Shown piece after piece: positions 1 to 9,075 of a stretch of 64,000 nt of DNA. The position numbers and the translations under genes are program-made. This DNA comes from Chloroflexota bacterium. GTDB taxonomy: Bacteria > Chloroflexota > Limnocylindria > Limnocylindrales > CSP1-4. Numbering within the stretch: the stretch's first letter is position 1; each line of letters opens with the position of its first letter. The stretch covers positions 173,669-237,668 of the forward strand of contig CANJLL010000006.1 of assembly GCA_947475545.1 (NCBI GenBank). The letters run 5' to 3'. The notes beneath the pieces are model-generated. The model saw only the letters and a program-made list of their open reading frames with translations. It had not been told where the DNA came from and did no database searches.

Positions 1-29
1 GGCGGCGCCGGGTGACTGCCGCATGGGCG

Positions 30-1706
30 TCAGTCCGGTCTTGGTCCGACCCAGCTGGGCAGCTCGCGGGCGAGCGTCGCGAGCGGGATGGATCCGTGGC
101 CGATCAGCGCATCGTGGAAGGCGGGCAGATCAAACCGGTCCCCGTCGCGCGCCGACACCTGCGCCCGGAGGCGCTCGATCTCCCGCTGGCCAACCTTGTA
201 GGCGAGGGCCTGGCCAGGCATGCAGATGTAGCGATCCGTCTCGATGGACGCATCGGTGGCCGACAGCCCGGCCCGGCGGAGCACCTCGACCGACTGGTCG
301 CGTGTCCAGCCCATGGCGTGGAGGCCCGTGTCCACCACGAGCCGGGCGGCGCGCCACGCCTGGTGGTCCAGCATCCCGAAGCGCTCGGCGTCGGTCCGGT
401 AGAGGCCCATCTCGTCGGCCAGCCGCTCGGCATACAGCCCCCAGCCCTCGACGTACGAGACGCCGATCAGGCGTGGGCCCAGCCGCCGGAAGACGTTGAG
501 CGCCGTGTTCTCCACCTCCAGCGCGATCTGGAAGTGGTGGCCCGGCACCGCCTCATGCGCGGTCACCGACGCGAGCTTGTGGAACGTGCGCGAGGGCAGG
601 TCATAGGTGTTGACGTAGTACAGGCCGCCCCGCGAGCCATCCGCCGCGGGCCCGAAGTAGTAGGCGAACGGCGCGTCCTTCTCCTTGTACGGCTCCACCG
701 GCCGGACCTCGCAGCCAGCGACGGGGAGCCGGCCGAAGTAGCGCGGCGCGACGGCGAGGGCGGCCGCGATCTGCGCCTGCGCGAGCGCGACCAGCTGGTC
801 CGGGGAGGCGGGGATGTTGGACACGTCCGCTTCCAGGAACGCCCGGTACTCGCGGTGGCCCTGGAAGCCGGCGCGCGCGGCGATGGCTGCCCACTCCGTC
901 TCGATCGCGGCGAGGTCGTCCAGCCCGAACTGGTGCAGGTCCGCCGGGGCCAGGTCCAGCGTGGTGTTGTGGCGGATTCGCATCCGGTACAGGTCCAGGC
1001 CGCCGGGCGCGGAGGCCAACCCGGGATCTGTCCGGGTGGCGGCCAGGTACTCGCCGCGGATCGCGTCGAGGAAGGCGCGGTTGGCCGGGTAGACGGCGTC
1101 CCGGACGGCATCCCGGACGCGCTCGCGGTCGGCGTCGGAGGCGATGCGGGCCAGCGTTGCGATGGTCGCCTGCTCGATCGGCGTGGCCAGGATGCCCTCC
1201 AGCTGGGCCACGACGCGGTCCGCGACGACGCGTGATGCGGTGAGGCCGCTGGCCAGGCCCTCGCGGAGCAGCGCACAGCAGGCGTCGATGTAGGCGGGGT
1301 AGGCGCGCAGCCGGGCCAGGAGCCGCTCGAGGCGCTCCGGGGTGTCAGCCGGCTGGAAGGTGGCGACCTGCGGGAGCATCGTCTGTGGCCCGTTCATGGG
1401 GTCCACGACCTGAAGGAGGTCAAACCGGCTCTCGTCCAGCTCGACGACGCGCTGGCCCAGCAGGACGAGCATGTCGCGGGTGATCCGGTCGTCGACGGAC
1501 ATGGTCGTGCCATCAACGGCCTCGGCCGCGACGCGGGTGGCCTCGGCCAACCGACGCATGGCCGCCCGTCCGGCTGGTCCCGGATCCGGCAGGCGATCGT
1601 TGTACCGCTCATCGCCGTTCATGGTGGCCGTCAGCGGGCTGAGCTCGAGGAAGCCCTCCCAGAATCGCGTGGCGACCTCGTCGATCGCGGAACGGGTCTG
1701 GGTCAC
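30..1706 (-). CDS. DUF885 family metallopeptidase-like protein
   Basis: A 558-residue protein that matches the DUF885 family, a group of putative zinc carboxypeptidase/dipeptidase-like enzymes. The key motif is TAHEAVPGHHFQ at about residue 380 (HExxxGH type), followed about 40 residues later by YVEGWGLYAE, whose glutamate is the usual third metal ligand in this family. The C-terminal MPGQALAYKVGQ block is also typical. No signal peptide is visible, so it should be cytoplasmic. The start is GTG, 58 nt downstream of the methylase-like gene on the same strand, so the two may be cotranscribed. Substrate is unknown. Family call is strong; the peptidase activity is an inference from the family. 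Confidence 0.9.
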   Translation of the reverse strand: MTQTRSAIDEVATRFWEGFLELSPLTATMNGDERYNDRLPDPGPAGRAAMRRLAEATRVAAEAVDGTTMSVDDRITRDMLVLLGQRVVELDESRFDLLQVVDPMNGPQTMLPQVATFQPADTPERLERLLARLRAYPAYIDACCALLREGLASGLTASRVVADRVVAQLEGILATPIEQATIATLARIASDADRERVRDAVRDAVYPANRAFLDAIRGEYLAATRTDPGLASAPGGLDLYRMRIRHNTTLDLAPADLHQFGLDDLAAIETEWAAIAARAGFQGHREYRAFLEADVSNIPASPDQLVALAQAQIAAALAVAPRYFGRLPVAGCEVRPVEPYKEKDAPFAYYFGPAADGSRGGLYYVNTYDLPSRTFHKLASVTAHEAVPGHHFQIALEVENTALNVFRRLGPRLIGVSYVEGWGLYAERLADEMGLYRTDAERFGMLDHQAWRAARLVVDTGLHAMGWTRDQSVEVLRRAGLSATDASIETDRYICMPGQALAYKVGQREIERLRAQVSARDGDRFDLPAFHDALIGHGSIPLATLARELPSWVGPRPD

Positions 1707-1764
1707 TGGTCCACCGGCGATGCGGGTTCTGTCACGGGGCCCACCCGCCTGGCTGTCGCCCCCA

Positions 1765-4605
1765 TCACTGGCCGGGCGGGTCGAACAGGCCGAGCTGTTC
1801 GCCGGTTCGTTCGATCCGCGGGTCCAGGCCGATGAACGGCTCCATGCCCGTCAGCTCGAGCGGGTCGGTCTCCAGCCAGGCTCGCAGGTGGTGCCACTTG
1901 ATGATGTGCCAGTTCCCTTCGTCCAGGGCGGCCCGAAGGACCGGCGAGTGCTCCAGCTTGAAGCGGACCAGCTCGGTCCGCTCGGGCGCGATCACCAGGA
2001 AGCGGACCAGGTCGTCCGCCGGCGGGATCCGGGCGTGGCGGCGGAGCAGCGGCTCGCCCAGCATCGCCGTCCATTCCACTTCGAACATGAAGGCGCCGCG
2101 GTGGCGGACATACCAGATGCAGTCGACCGCCTCCAGGTCCTCGAGCGGTGCCTTGCTGATGTTGAGGAGGTAGGCACGGCGCTCCCGCTCGTCGAGCCAC
2201 TCCCCGAGGGACCGGCTGCCCAGCCGGTGCGCCTGCTCGCGACGGCCCAGCCAGACCTCCATCCCCATCCGGTGTCCGCCGTTGGCCAGGAGCGCCAGCA
2301 GCTCGCTATGCTCATGGGTGCGGCCACGCAGGTCGTCGGTGGTGGTCAGGTGGTCGGCGTTGCTGTTGACGCTCCGGTAGCTCCCCAGGCAGGCGCGGAT
2401 CTGGGCCTCGTCGGGAAGGTCCTGGCCGGCGAAGAGCCCGGCGATCCGGTCGAGGAACGCGGCCTCCGTCAGGGGTCCGGCGGTCGACAGGAGGCTGTAG
2501 ACGGCCCACTCAACGCGGTCGGAGAGCGGGCTGGCGGCCGTCTCCCGGTCCTCCCGCGATGCGAGCCACCAGCGACCTGGCTCGACTTCCACGAGGCGCC
2601 GCTGGGAAGAGCGGGTCAGCTCGTCGCGGACCAGCGCGACCAGCCGGTCCACCTGGTCGGGCACGGCCGTGGGAGCCGCGCGTCGAAGCCGGGCGGCGGA
2701 GCCGGTGCTGATTGGGCTGGTGGAGGAGGAGCCGGCCATGCCGGCGCCGCCCGGTGCTCCGGGACCCATACCCGCCGACAGGCCGGTCCTGGGCCCCGTT
2801 CCGCGCTCGATGCCGTCGCGCGGCTCACCTCGACCCTGCCTGTTCGGCCCTTCCCACGAGGCCACGACCTCGGCGTCGTCGGGAACGCCACCGCCATCGC
2901 GGGCGATGAGGCGCCGGAGCTGGCCACCCCGGTCCAGGCCCACCAGGATCTCACCGAGCAGCCGCTCGGTGTGGGCCGGCTCGCCACGCGCCTTGAGCAC
3001 GTCGACAGCAGTCTCCGTGACCAGGCGGCCCGCCTCCAGCGCGGAATACGGGCGGGCGTCGTAGCGTTCGGGTGCGGAGAAGAGACCAGGGCCGGGCACC
3101 ATGTCGGGGTCGCCGGCGCCGCCGGGGAGTGGGGCCAGGGCCTGGCCCGACCGGCTTCGCGCTGGGGAGACGGAGGCACCGGGCGGGCTGAGCTCCACCA
3201 CGCCGCCCGCGTCCTGATCGGTCTCCGACAGGCGCGCCGAGACCAGCCGATAGCCGGCGCTCACGCCACCCAGGACCGCGGCGGCGAGCGCCTCGGAGCC
3301 GCCCGAGTCCAGCAGGAGGACCACCCGGGCATCCCGCGCCAGGTCGGGTTCGATGGCCGCCAGTGATCGGCGCAGCGATGTGGCCTGCCAGGACCACGGC
3401 GCCTTCACGGCCGGCCCGATCATGGGCTCCAGCGGCAGCAGCGAGGCGGCCTCCCGGCCGAGCGCCCACGCGGTGGCATGGTAGGTGGCAACCAGGCGAT
3501 CCTGGCTGAGGCGCATGGGCGGCTGGCCCAGCACCAGGCGGATCCGTGCCTGCGACGACCGGCTGGCCTCGCCGGCCTCTCGCCGCAGCGTCTCGAGCAC
3601 GCTGGGCGTGGCCACGCGGACTACGACGGTGGCTGCACCCTCGCCCAGGCTCCGCAGGTCAGCGCCGAAGCGGGCCTGGATCAGGCCGCGCTGACCAGCC
3701 TCCAGGCGCTGGATGAAGGCCCGGACCTGCTTGACGCCATCCTCGAAGGCCAGCCAGGGGTTGCGCTCCCGCCAGCCCTCACCGGTCGGTTGGCGGAGCC
3801 GGCCGGCCCCGATCCGGAGGCTGGCGATCCGCCCCGGCTGCGCGCCGAGGCGGCTGGCGGCCGGGACGGCAAGCATGAAGGCCAATCGGAGGGCCGCCTC
3901 GACGGGAGCGGCACGGAGGTCCCCCTCCACCCGGTCCAGGATCGCGGACAGGCCCACCAGCTGGCGGTCCGTGTGCAGGGCCAGGAGCTGGTCAACGAGG
4001 GGGGCGCCACCCTCTGCAGCCGGGAAGCGTTCGCGGAGGCGGATTCGGACGGCGGCCCCACCGACCTCCGCCCCGGTCCGCGCGAGGTCCTCGGCATCCA
4101 GGTCGGCTGTCCGCTGCTCCCCACCCCGGCGCAGGTCCCGGCAGATGTGGCAGCGGAAGGTGCGCCGGGCGGGCGCGGAGCCGGAGCCGTCCTCGGCATC
4201 GGCCCAGACCACCTCATCGAGGACGAGCATCCGCCCACAGGCTGGGCAGCGGGACGCAAACAGATCCCCGATCGCCATCTTGAGGCTGGAGTCGCGCAGC
4301 GGCGAGGCGGACAGGGCCCCGAACGCGGCGTCGAGGTGGCGCAGGTCCGGCGGGCGGAGGACGACCTCGGCCAGGAGCCGAGTCATGGGTGACGTCTCGA
4401 TGGTGACCGCGCGGCGCTGGCGGTCCACGGCCGCGCGGGCGATCCAGCCGCCGCGGCCGTGCAGGTCCGCCACCACGTCACCGGGCGCGGTGTGCGCCTC
4501 GATCCGCGCCGCCACCAGGTCGGGCGACGGCGGCGGCGCGAGCCGATCGTAGATCGGCAGCGTGAACCCGGGCTCCGCCCGGGAGGTCAGCGTGCGGCCT
4601 GCCAT
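1765..4605 (-). CDS. degenerate DNA-methylase-like protein with zinc ribbon and C-terminal extra domain
   Basis: A 946-residue protein. The N-terminal part has the layout of large adenine-specific DNA methylases with a Zn-ribbon (DUF1156/COG1743-like): a Rossmann-like opening (VVADLHGRGG where active enzymes carry DPFxGxGT), then paired cysteines CPAC...CHIC at about residues 120-160 suggesting a zinc ribbon, then a strand around VVLLLDSGG where a methylase fold would continue. I cannot find a DPPY/NPPF catalytic motif. A low-complexity linker near residue 600 leads into a C-terminal region of about 290 residues (VDRLVALVRDEL... to the end) that I do not recognise. Likely a catalytically altered relative, not a working methylase. 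A GACAAT box 6 nt before the ATG suggests a leaderless mRNA. Confidence 0.6.
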   Translation of the reverse strand: MAGRTLTSRAEPGFTLPIYDRLAPPPSPDLVAARIEAHTAPGDVVADLHGRGGWIARAAVDRQRRAVTIETSPMTRLLAEVVLRPPDLRHLDAAFGALSASPLRDSSLKMAIGDLFASRCPACGRMLVLDEVVWADAEDGSGSAPARRTFRCHICRDLRRGGEQRTADLDAEDLARTGAEVGGAAVRIRLRERFPAAEGGAPLVDQLLALHTDRQLVGLSAILDRVEGDLRAAPVEAALRLAFMLAVPAASRLGAQPGRIASLRIGAGRLRQPTGEGWRERNPWLAFEDGVKQVRAFIQRLEAGQRGLIQARFGADLRSLGEGAATVVVRVATPSVLETLRREAGEASRSSQARIRLVLGQPPMRLSQDRLVATYHATAWALGREAASLLPLEPMIGPAVKAPWSWQATSLRRSLAAIEPDLARDARVVLLLDSGGSEALAAAVLGGVSAGYRLVSARLSETDQDAGGVVELSPPGASVSPARSRSGQALAPLPGGAGDPDMVPGPGLFSAPERYDARPYSALEAGRLVTETAVDVLKARGEPAHTERLLGEILVGLDRGGQLRRLIARDGGGVPDDAEVVASWEGPNRQGRGEPRDGIERGTGPRTGLSAGMGPGAPGGAGMAGSSSTSPISTGSAARLRRAAPTAVPDQVDRLVALVRDELTRSSQRRLVEVEPGRWWLASREDRETAASPLSDRVEWAVYSLLSTAGPLTEAAFLDRIAGLFAGQDLPDEAQIRACLGSYRSVNSNADHLTTTDDLRGRTHEHSELLALLANGGHRMGMEVWLGRREQAHRLGSRSLGEWLDERERRAYLLNISKAPLEDLEAVDCIWYVRHRGAFMFEVEWTAMLGEPLLRRHARIPPADDLVRFLVIAPERTELVRFKLEHSPVLRAALDEGNWHIIKWHHLRAWLETDPLELTGMEPFIGLDPRIERTGEQLGLFDPPGQ

Positions 4606-4611
4606 CGTGGG

Positions 4612-4617
4612 ATTGTC
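4612..4617 (-). promoter_or_regulatory. -10-like box, possible leaderless start
   Basis: GACAAT on the minus strand, 6 nt upstream of the ATG of the methylase-like gene. The spacing places transcription initiation at or next to the start codon. No convincing -35 element. Confidence 0.35.
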
Positions 4618-4716
4618 GCAGACGGAGCCCGCGTTCCGCGAGACCCGTGCCCGGGCTGGGCCGCGATCCGGCGGGGCGCGGACCCGCGAGCCGTCTGCCG
4701 ATGTGCGCGGCGGGGC

Positions 4717-5577
4717 CTAGCCCTCGTCCAGCTCGTCGGGCTCGTCTTCGAACGCCTCGTCGGTGGTCACGTCGGCCGGGATGACGCGATCGAAGTTGTC
4801 GATCTCCTCGTCCTCGTCATCCTCCTCCAGCTCGTCCTCCAGCTCCATCTCCTCGCGGACGAGTGTGCCCTTGGTGTAGGGCCGGAGGTCCGTGGACTTG
4901 CCGGCGCTGGGGAAGCTGACCTTGCCGTAGTTGCGGGGATCCTGGAAGACCTCCCGGATGATGATCCGGACGTCCTTGTCGCCCAGCGCCGTAACGCCGG
5001 CAGCGTACTTGTTGCCGTCGGCGAGGAGCTTCAGGAGGCGGGCCGCGACGCGCGGCTCCACCACGCCGATCCGGACGCCGTTGCTGATCGCGATCAGGCG
5101 GTTGCCCTCGGGCGTCAGCTCCACGGCATCACCGGGGTTGACCTGCGCCAGCTGTCGCGGCCCGGCGAGGTCCGTCAGGTAGGCGAAGCCGGTCTTGCCG
5201 GTCTCCTCGACGAAGATGGAGACGGGCGCCTTGCTGCCGACCATTGCCGGGGCGGTCTTCAGGTCCGCCTTGGAGTCCTGGATCAGGATCCTGAGCCGCC
5301 CGATGTTGCGCTCGGCGATCCGATTGGTCGGATCGAGCGCCAGGGCCGTCTGGTAGTGCTCACGCGCGGCACCCAGCTCGCCCAGCTCCCAGAGCGACTT
5401 GGCGAGGCGGTTCTGTGCCTCCGCGTCCGAGCCCAGCTCCAGGATCCGCCGATTGGTCTCCGCCGACGCAGTCCACTGTGCCGCCGACGCCTGGGCGATC
5501 GCCTGCTCGATCAGCTGGCGCTTGATGCGCGTCTGGTGCACGGCGCTGATGGGGGCGTCGATATCAGGGAAGGTCAC
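4717..5577 (-). CDS. TPR-containing protein with acidic tail
   Basis: About 286 residues. An N-terminal helical part contains a tetratricopeptide-type repeat (NRLAKSLWELGELGAAREHY, then ALALDPTNRIAERNIGR). The middle carries a small beta-rich region (VFVEETGKTGF-like, AQVNPGDAVELTPEGNRL) and the last 50 residues are strongly acidic (ELEDELEEDDEDEEID). Function unknown; the acidic tail suggests binding to a basic partner or nucleic-acid-binding protein. I chose the GTG at 5577 because AAAGGA lies about 8 nt upstream; an ATG at 5631 in frame lacks a ribosome site. Preceded by a good sigma-70-type promoter and an approximately 88-nt leader. Confidence 0.75.
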   Translation of the reverse strand: MTFPDIDAPISAVHQTRIKRQLIEQAIAQASAAQWTASAETNRRILELGSDAEAQNRLAKSLWELGELGAAREHYQTALALDPTNRIAERNIGRLRILIQDSKADLKTAPAMVGSKAPVSIFVEETGKTGFAYLTDLAGPRQLAQVNPGDAVELTPEGNRLIAISNGVRIGVVEPRVAARLLKLLADGNKYAAGVTALGDKDVRIIIREVFQDPRNYGKVSFPSAGKSTDLRPYTKGTLVREEMELEDELEEDDEDEEIDNFDRVIPADVTTDEAFEDEPDELDEG

Positions 5578-5672
5578 GCGGTCGTCCTTTCGGGCGCGAT
5601 GCCCGGGCTGGTAGGTCGTCGATGTGCCCATCCGGGCTCGAGGGCGCTGGAGGGCGTACGAGAGGGCAAGTG

Positions 5673-5701
5673 TTTCTAGCACTCCGCGGCCGTCCCGTCA
5701 A
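5673..5701 (-). promoter_or_regulatory. sigma-70-type promoter of the TPR gene
   Basis: On the minus strand TTGACG (5701-5696), a 17-nt spacer and TAGAAA (5678-5673). Both hexamers and the spacing fit the housekeeping consensus well. It would give a leader of about 88 nt before the GTG at 5577. Confidence 0.6.
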
Positions 5702-5834
5702 ACGCCCACGGAACGGAGGCCGCTGGTGTCGCTCCCTGGGTCGCTCGCCGGGCCGCCAACGCCGGGTGTGCTGCCCGCTCTCAACGGTGCGGGCGAGGCG
5801 GACGAGCCGCCAGGTTCGGGCGGGTGCGCGGTCG

Positions 5835-6659
5835 TCAGGACGCTGCCGCGCTGAAGCTCCAGGCGATGACCACCAGGGCCGCCACGACCAGGAGGATCGC
5901 CTCCCAGATCCGCCGAACGTCGCGCCGGTCCGATCGGACGGCGGCGTGGATCGAGTCCCACAGGTAGAACACGATCACCAGGAGTGCGGGTCCCAGCAGG
6001 CGCGGCAGGGCCATGGCCCGGAGGCCGGCCGCTGCGATGGCGACGGCGACGCCGGCCGTCAGTGCCGACCATGCCACCTCTCGCAGGTTGGTTCCCCGCA
6101 GGGCGGCGGCACGATAGGCCAGCAGCGCCGCGATCACCGCGTCCGCGCCGGCCAGCAGCGCCAGGTTGCGAAGTCGGATCCCGGAGCTGGCGAAGAGCGC
6201 GCCGGTGGGATCGGGCAACCCTCCGGGCACGGTGGCCGCGACCCCGAGGAACCCCACAAACGCCACGAACAGGATGCCGCCCATCACGGATTGGCGAGCC
6301 CACGACGCGCCGCTCATGGGCGATGCGAGGATCTCCGCCTCGGTCCGAAGCGTCCGGCCCAGCAGGAGCCCGCCGGCGGCGAGTGCCGGGAGCAGCCACA
6401 GGCCAACGGGGATGAGGCGAATGGCGCCTGCCACGGCCACGGCGGCGGCGGCGGGGACGAGCAGCGATTCGATGGGGACGCCCGCGGTCTCACCGGCCGG
6501 GTCAACGCGGGCCAGGAGCTGCAGTGCGGCCACGGCGACGACGAACAGCACCAGCACGGCCACAAGCCAGATCAGCGGCGGCTCCACGAGCCGCGACAGC
6601 CCGACGAGGAGCACGGTGGTGATCAGCAGCTCGCGGGTGTCAAACGTGCGCTGGTCCAT
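5835..6659 (-). CDS. multi-pass membrane protein of unknown function
   Basis: About 274 residues from the ATG at 6659 (MDQRTFDTRELL). It is almost entirely hydrophobic with roughly seven to eight transmembrane stretches, for example LIWLVAVLVLFVVAVAALQL, LLVPAAAAVAVAGAIRLIPV and a C-terminal AILLVVAALVVIAWSF. No catalytic or transport motif is recognisable. The ORF track begins 75 codons earlier, but that extension is low-complexity Gly/Ala/Pro; the ATG at 6659 is preceded by TACCAT at 7 nt, the same leaderless arrangement as the neighbouring PolX gene. Confidence 0.7.
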   Translation of the reverse strand: MDQRTFDTRELLITTVLLVGLSRLVEPPLIWLVAVLVLFVVAVAALQLLARVDPAGETAGVPIESLLVPAAAAVAVAGAIRLIPVGLWLLPALAAGGLLLGRTLRTEAEILASPMSGASWARQSVMGGILFVAFVGFLGVAATVPGGLPDPTGALFASSGIRLRNLALLAGADAVIAALLAYRAAALRGTNLREVAWSALTAGVAVAIAAAGLRAMALPRLLGPALLVIVFYLWDSIHAAVRSDRRDVRRIWEAILLVVAALVVIAWSFSAAAS

Positions 6660-6666
6660 CGCCGGG

Positions 6667-6672
6667 ATGGTA
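6667..6672 (-). promoter_or_regulatory. -10-like box TACCAT, leaderless start
   Basis: TACCAT on the minus strand ends 7 nt before the ATG at 6659. The same hexamer and spacing recurs at PolX and thrC. Confidence 0.45.
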
Positions 6673-6784
6673 CGCGACCGTGCGGCGGCCACGGGTCCGC
6701 CGGCGACGTCCATGGGTCCGCCGGCCGGGGATCCATCGGCCGCGCCCGCGTCAGTCGCACCCGCCACGGGATCGCTCCCCGGCC

Positions 6785-8767
6785 TCACTCCACACCCCCC
6801 GGCTGCCGGTACGGCTCGACCCCGGCCGCGATCAGTCGTGCCTCCTTGCCCGCCAGCCACGCCAGGAGCCGCTCCGGCTCCCACGTGTTGACGACGCGGT
6901 CCGGCTCCACCCAGGCCCGGCGCGCCTGGCTGACGCCCCAGCGCACGTCGTCCAGCTCGCGGATCCGGTGGGCGTCGGAGTCGATCGCCACCAGGCAGCC
7001 CGCGGCCACGGCGCGCCGCGCGCGCTCGACCGCCAGGTCCAGCCGGTCGGGCGACCCGTTCATCTCCAGGATCGTCCCCGTCCGTGCGGCCTCGACGTAG
7101 ATCGCGTCCCAGTCCAGGTCGAGGTCCGGGCGACGGAGCACCTTGCGACCCGATGGGTGGGCGATCACGTCGACGTGGGGGCTCCGGATCGCCGTGAGGA
7201 CGCGGGCCGTCAGCTGCTCCCGGGGCTGGCGCCGGCCGACGTGGAGCGAGGCCACCACCAGGTCGAACCGGGCGAGGAGGTCGTCGTCATAGTCGAGGCG
7301 GCCATCGGTCCGGATCTCCAGCTCGCAGCCGTGCAGGAGCCGGAACCCCGGCGGCGCGGCCCCATCGGGAAGCCGCCCTGTCCCCAGCCGCGCCGCCCTC
7401 TCCTCCGCCTCGAACCGGGCGTTCAGGGCGGCGATCACCCCGCGCTGCTCCTCCACGCGATCCGGCGCGAGGCCGTTGGCGACCTGGAGGGACCACGTGT
7501 GGTCCGTCAGCGCCTGGTAGCGACGACCACGGCGACGGGCCTCCTCGGCCATCACCTCGACGGGCTCCGTCCCGTCCGACCACCCCGAGTGGCTGTGCAG
7601 GTCCCCCTGCAGGTCGTCCAGCGACACCAGGCGCGGCAGCCGGCCCGCGAGCGCGGCCTCGATCTCGCCCTGGTCCTCGCGCAGTTCCGGCTCGATGAAG
7701 GGCAAGCCCAGGAACGCGTAGACCTCGACTTCGGTGGCCATGGTTCGGAGCTCGGCGGCGGGGCCCGTCAAGGCCTGGCCCGTCTCCGGGTCGATCCGGA
7801 GGAAGCCCTTCTCCGACAGGCTCCAGCCCATGTTGCGCGCACGCGCACGCAGCCGGACGTTGTGCTCCCTGGAGCCCGTGAAGTGGACCAGGTAGGTCCC
7901 GGCCTCGCCGGGCGGCATGATCATCAGGTCGACGTTGGGACCGTCGTGCAGCGAGATCGCGGCCTTGTGGCTGCCCTGGGCGATGACCTCACGGATCCGC
8001 GGCACCGCGAGGAAGCGCTCCAGCAGGGCGGCGGGATCGCTTGTCTCGGCGAGGAAGTCCAGGTCGGCGATGGTCTCCCGCCGGCGGCGGAACGAGCCGG
8101 CCGGGACGATGCGACGGACGCCCGGGGCTTGACGAAGGATCGCCTCGATGAACGCGATGCGCTCCTCGGCCTCGTTGAGGCGGAGGCGCTGGACCTGCCG
8201 GGCCAGGCTCTCGATGCCGGACAGGATCAGCTGCTCGGTCCTGGCCGAGATGCCGCGCAGGCCGCGCAGCCGCCCCGTCTCGGCCGCGACCCTGAGCTCC
8301 TCCAGCGTGGCGATGCCCAGGTCGCGGTAGATCTGGCTGACGGTCCTGGGGCCCAGTCCGGGGATCCGGAGCAGGTCCACCAGGGTGAGCGGGAGCTCCG
8401 AGCTCAGCTTGTCGAGGAACCCGAGCCGACCGGTCCGAACGCGCTCCTCGATCTTGTCGGAGATGGCCTGGCCCACGCCGGCGAGGCGGGGCGGCTTCCC
8501 TTCGAGGTAGGCGCTGGCGAGGTCCACGGGGCAGGCGGCGATGACGTCGGCGGCGCGGCGATAGGCCACGACCTTGAAGACCAGCTCGCCCTTGATCTCC
8601 AACAGGTCGCCGATTTCCCCGAAGAGCCGGCCCAGCTCGGCGTTGGTGGGCAGGTCGGCGGGGATTCCGGGGGCAGCCGAAGCCGGGCCCAGCGAAGCCG
8701 TCGCGGCGGCCGACTCCGGGCCGGCCGGGTCGGCCCGTTCGTCCTCGAGGTCGTCGTCGTCCAGCAC
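6785..8767 (-). CDS. polX: DNA polymerase/3'-5' exonuclease PolX
   Basis: A 660-residue family X DNA polymerase used in base-excision and gap-filling repair. After an acidic N-terminal leader of about 40 residues comes the 8-kDa/helix-hairpin-helix region (AELGRLFGEIGDLLEIKGEL, then IPGLGPRTVSQIYRDLG). The polymerase palm has PAGSFRRRRETIADLDFL, with the GS and DxD motif, and VDLMIM as the third acidic position. The C-terminal PHP nuclease domain has DLHSHSGWSDGT and AIDSDAHR. Domain order and length match bacterial PolX. The start is taken as GTG at 8767 with TACCAT 6 nt upstream; the longer ATG version at 8908 would overlap the divergent promoter region. Confidence 0.93.
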   Translation of the reverse strand: MLDDDDLEDERADPAGPESAAATASLGPASAAPGIPADLPTNAELGRLFGEIGDLLEIKGELVFKVVAYRRAADVIAACPVDLASAYLEGKPPRLAGVGQAISDKIEERVRTGRLGFLDKLSSELPLTLVDLLRIPGLGPRTVSQIYRDLGIATLEELRVAAETGRLRGLRGISARTEQLILSGIESLARQVQRLRLNEAEERIAFIEAILRQAPGVRRIVPAGSFRRRRETIADLDFLAETSDPAALLERFLAVPRIREVIAQGSHKAAISLHDGPNVDLMIMPPGEAGTYLVHFTGSREHNVRLRARARNMGWSLSEKGFLRIDPETGQALTGPAAELRTMATEVEVYAFLGLPFIEPELREDQGEIEAALAGRLPRLVSLDDLQGDLHSHSGWSDGTEPVEVMAEEARRRGRRYQALTDHTWSLQVANGLAPDRVEEQRGVIAALNARFEAEERAARLGTGRLPDGAAPPGFRLLHGCELEIRTDGRLDYDDDLLARFDLVVASLHVGRRQPREQLTARVLTAIRSPHVDVIAHPSGRKVLRRPDLDLDWDAIYVEAARTGTILEMNGSPDRLDLAVERARRAVAAGCLVAIDSDAHRIRELDDVRWGVSQARRAWVEPDRVVNTWEPERLLAWLAGKEARLIAAGVEPYRQPGGVE

Positions 8768-8773
8768 GCCGCG

Positions 8774-8779
8774 ATGGTA
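8774..8779 (-). promoter_or_regulatory. -10-like box TACCAT, leaderless start of polX
   Basis: TACCAT on the minus strand ends 6 nt before the GTG of polX. No clear -35 element. Confidence 0.45.
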
Positions 8780-8830
8780 GCGCCAGCTCCTTGCGGCGCC
8801 ATCGCGGTCGAGCGGCCGCGTCGAAACGCG

Positions 8831-8860
8831 TTGACCCGGGCTCGCGCCCGCGGCTACACT
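8831..8860 (+). promoter_or_regulatory. sigma-70-type promoter of the metal transport operon
   Basis: TTGACC (8831-8836), 18-nt spacer, TACACT (8855-8860). The spacer contains a small inverted repeat, CGGGC-TCGC-GCCCG, that could be a regulator site. Predicted start near 8867. Confidence 0.6.
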
Positions 8861-8866
8861 CCGGGT

Positions 8867-9075
8867 GAGTCCCGACCGCCTCTTGACCCGCGCCGGGACC
8901 AGTCTCAACCAGCCTCGGAGGAATCCTCCCCCAGTGGATGCCGGACCCAGTACCGTCGGCGCCGTGGCGCCGTCAGACCCGGTCCGTCCCGCCCTCCCGC
9001 CGGTGAGCCGCGGCCCTCGCTGAGGGTTGCCTCCCCACCCGCGCGGCGCGACGGACCGCAGCCGCGAGGTGGCAG
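8867..9075 (+). other. approximately 209-nt 5' leader of the metal transport operon
   Basis: Between the predicted transcription start and the ATG at 9076 lies a long untranslated stretch with small hairpins (GGAGG-AAT-CCTCC; GGCGCC-GT-GGCGCC). I could not match it to the M-box or yybP-ykoY riboswitch cores. GAGGTGG just before the ATG is the ribosome site. Confidence 0.35.

Noticed and set aside
1471-3366. Long plus-strand ORF (631 aa) opposite the methylase-like gene
   Set aside because: Shadow ORF of a GC-rich gene; composition is Arg/Gly/Ala-rich and no family pattern is visible.
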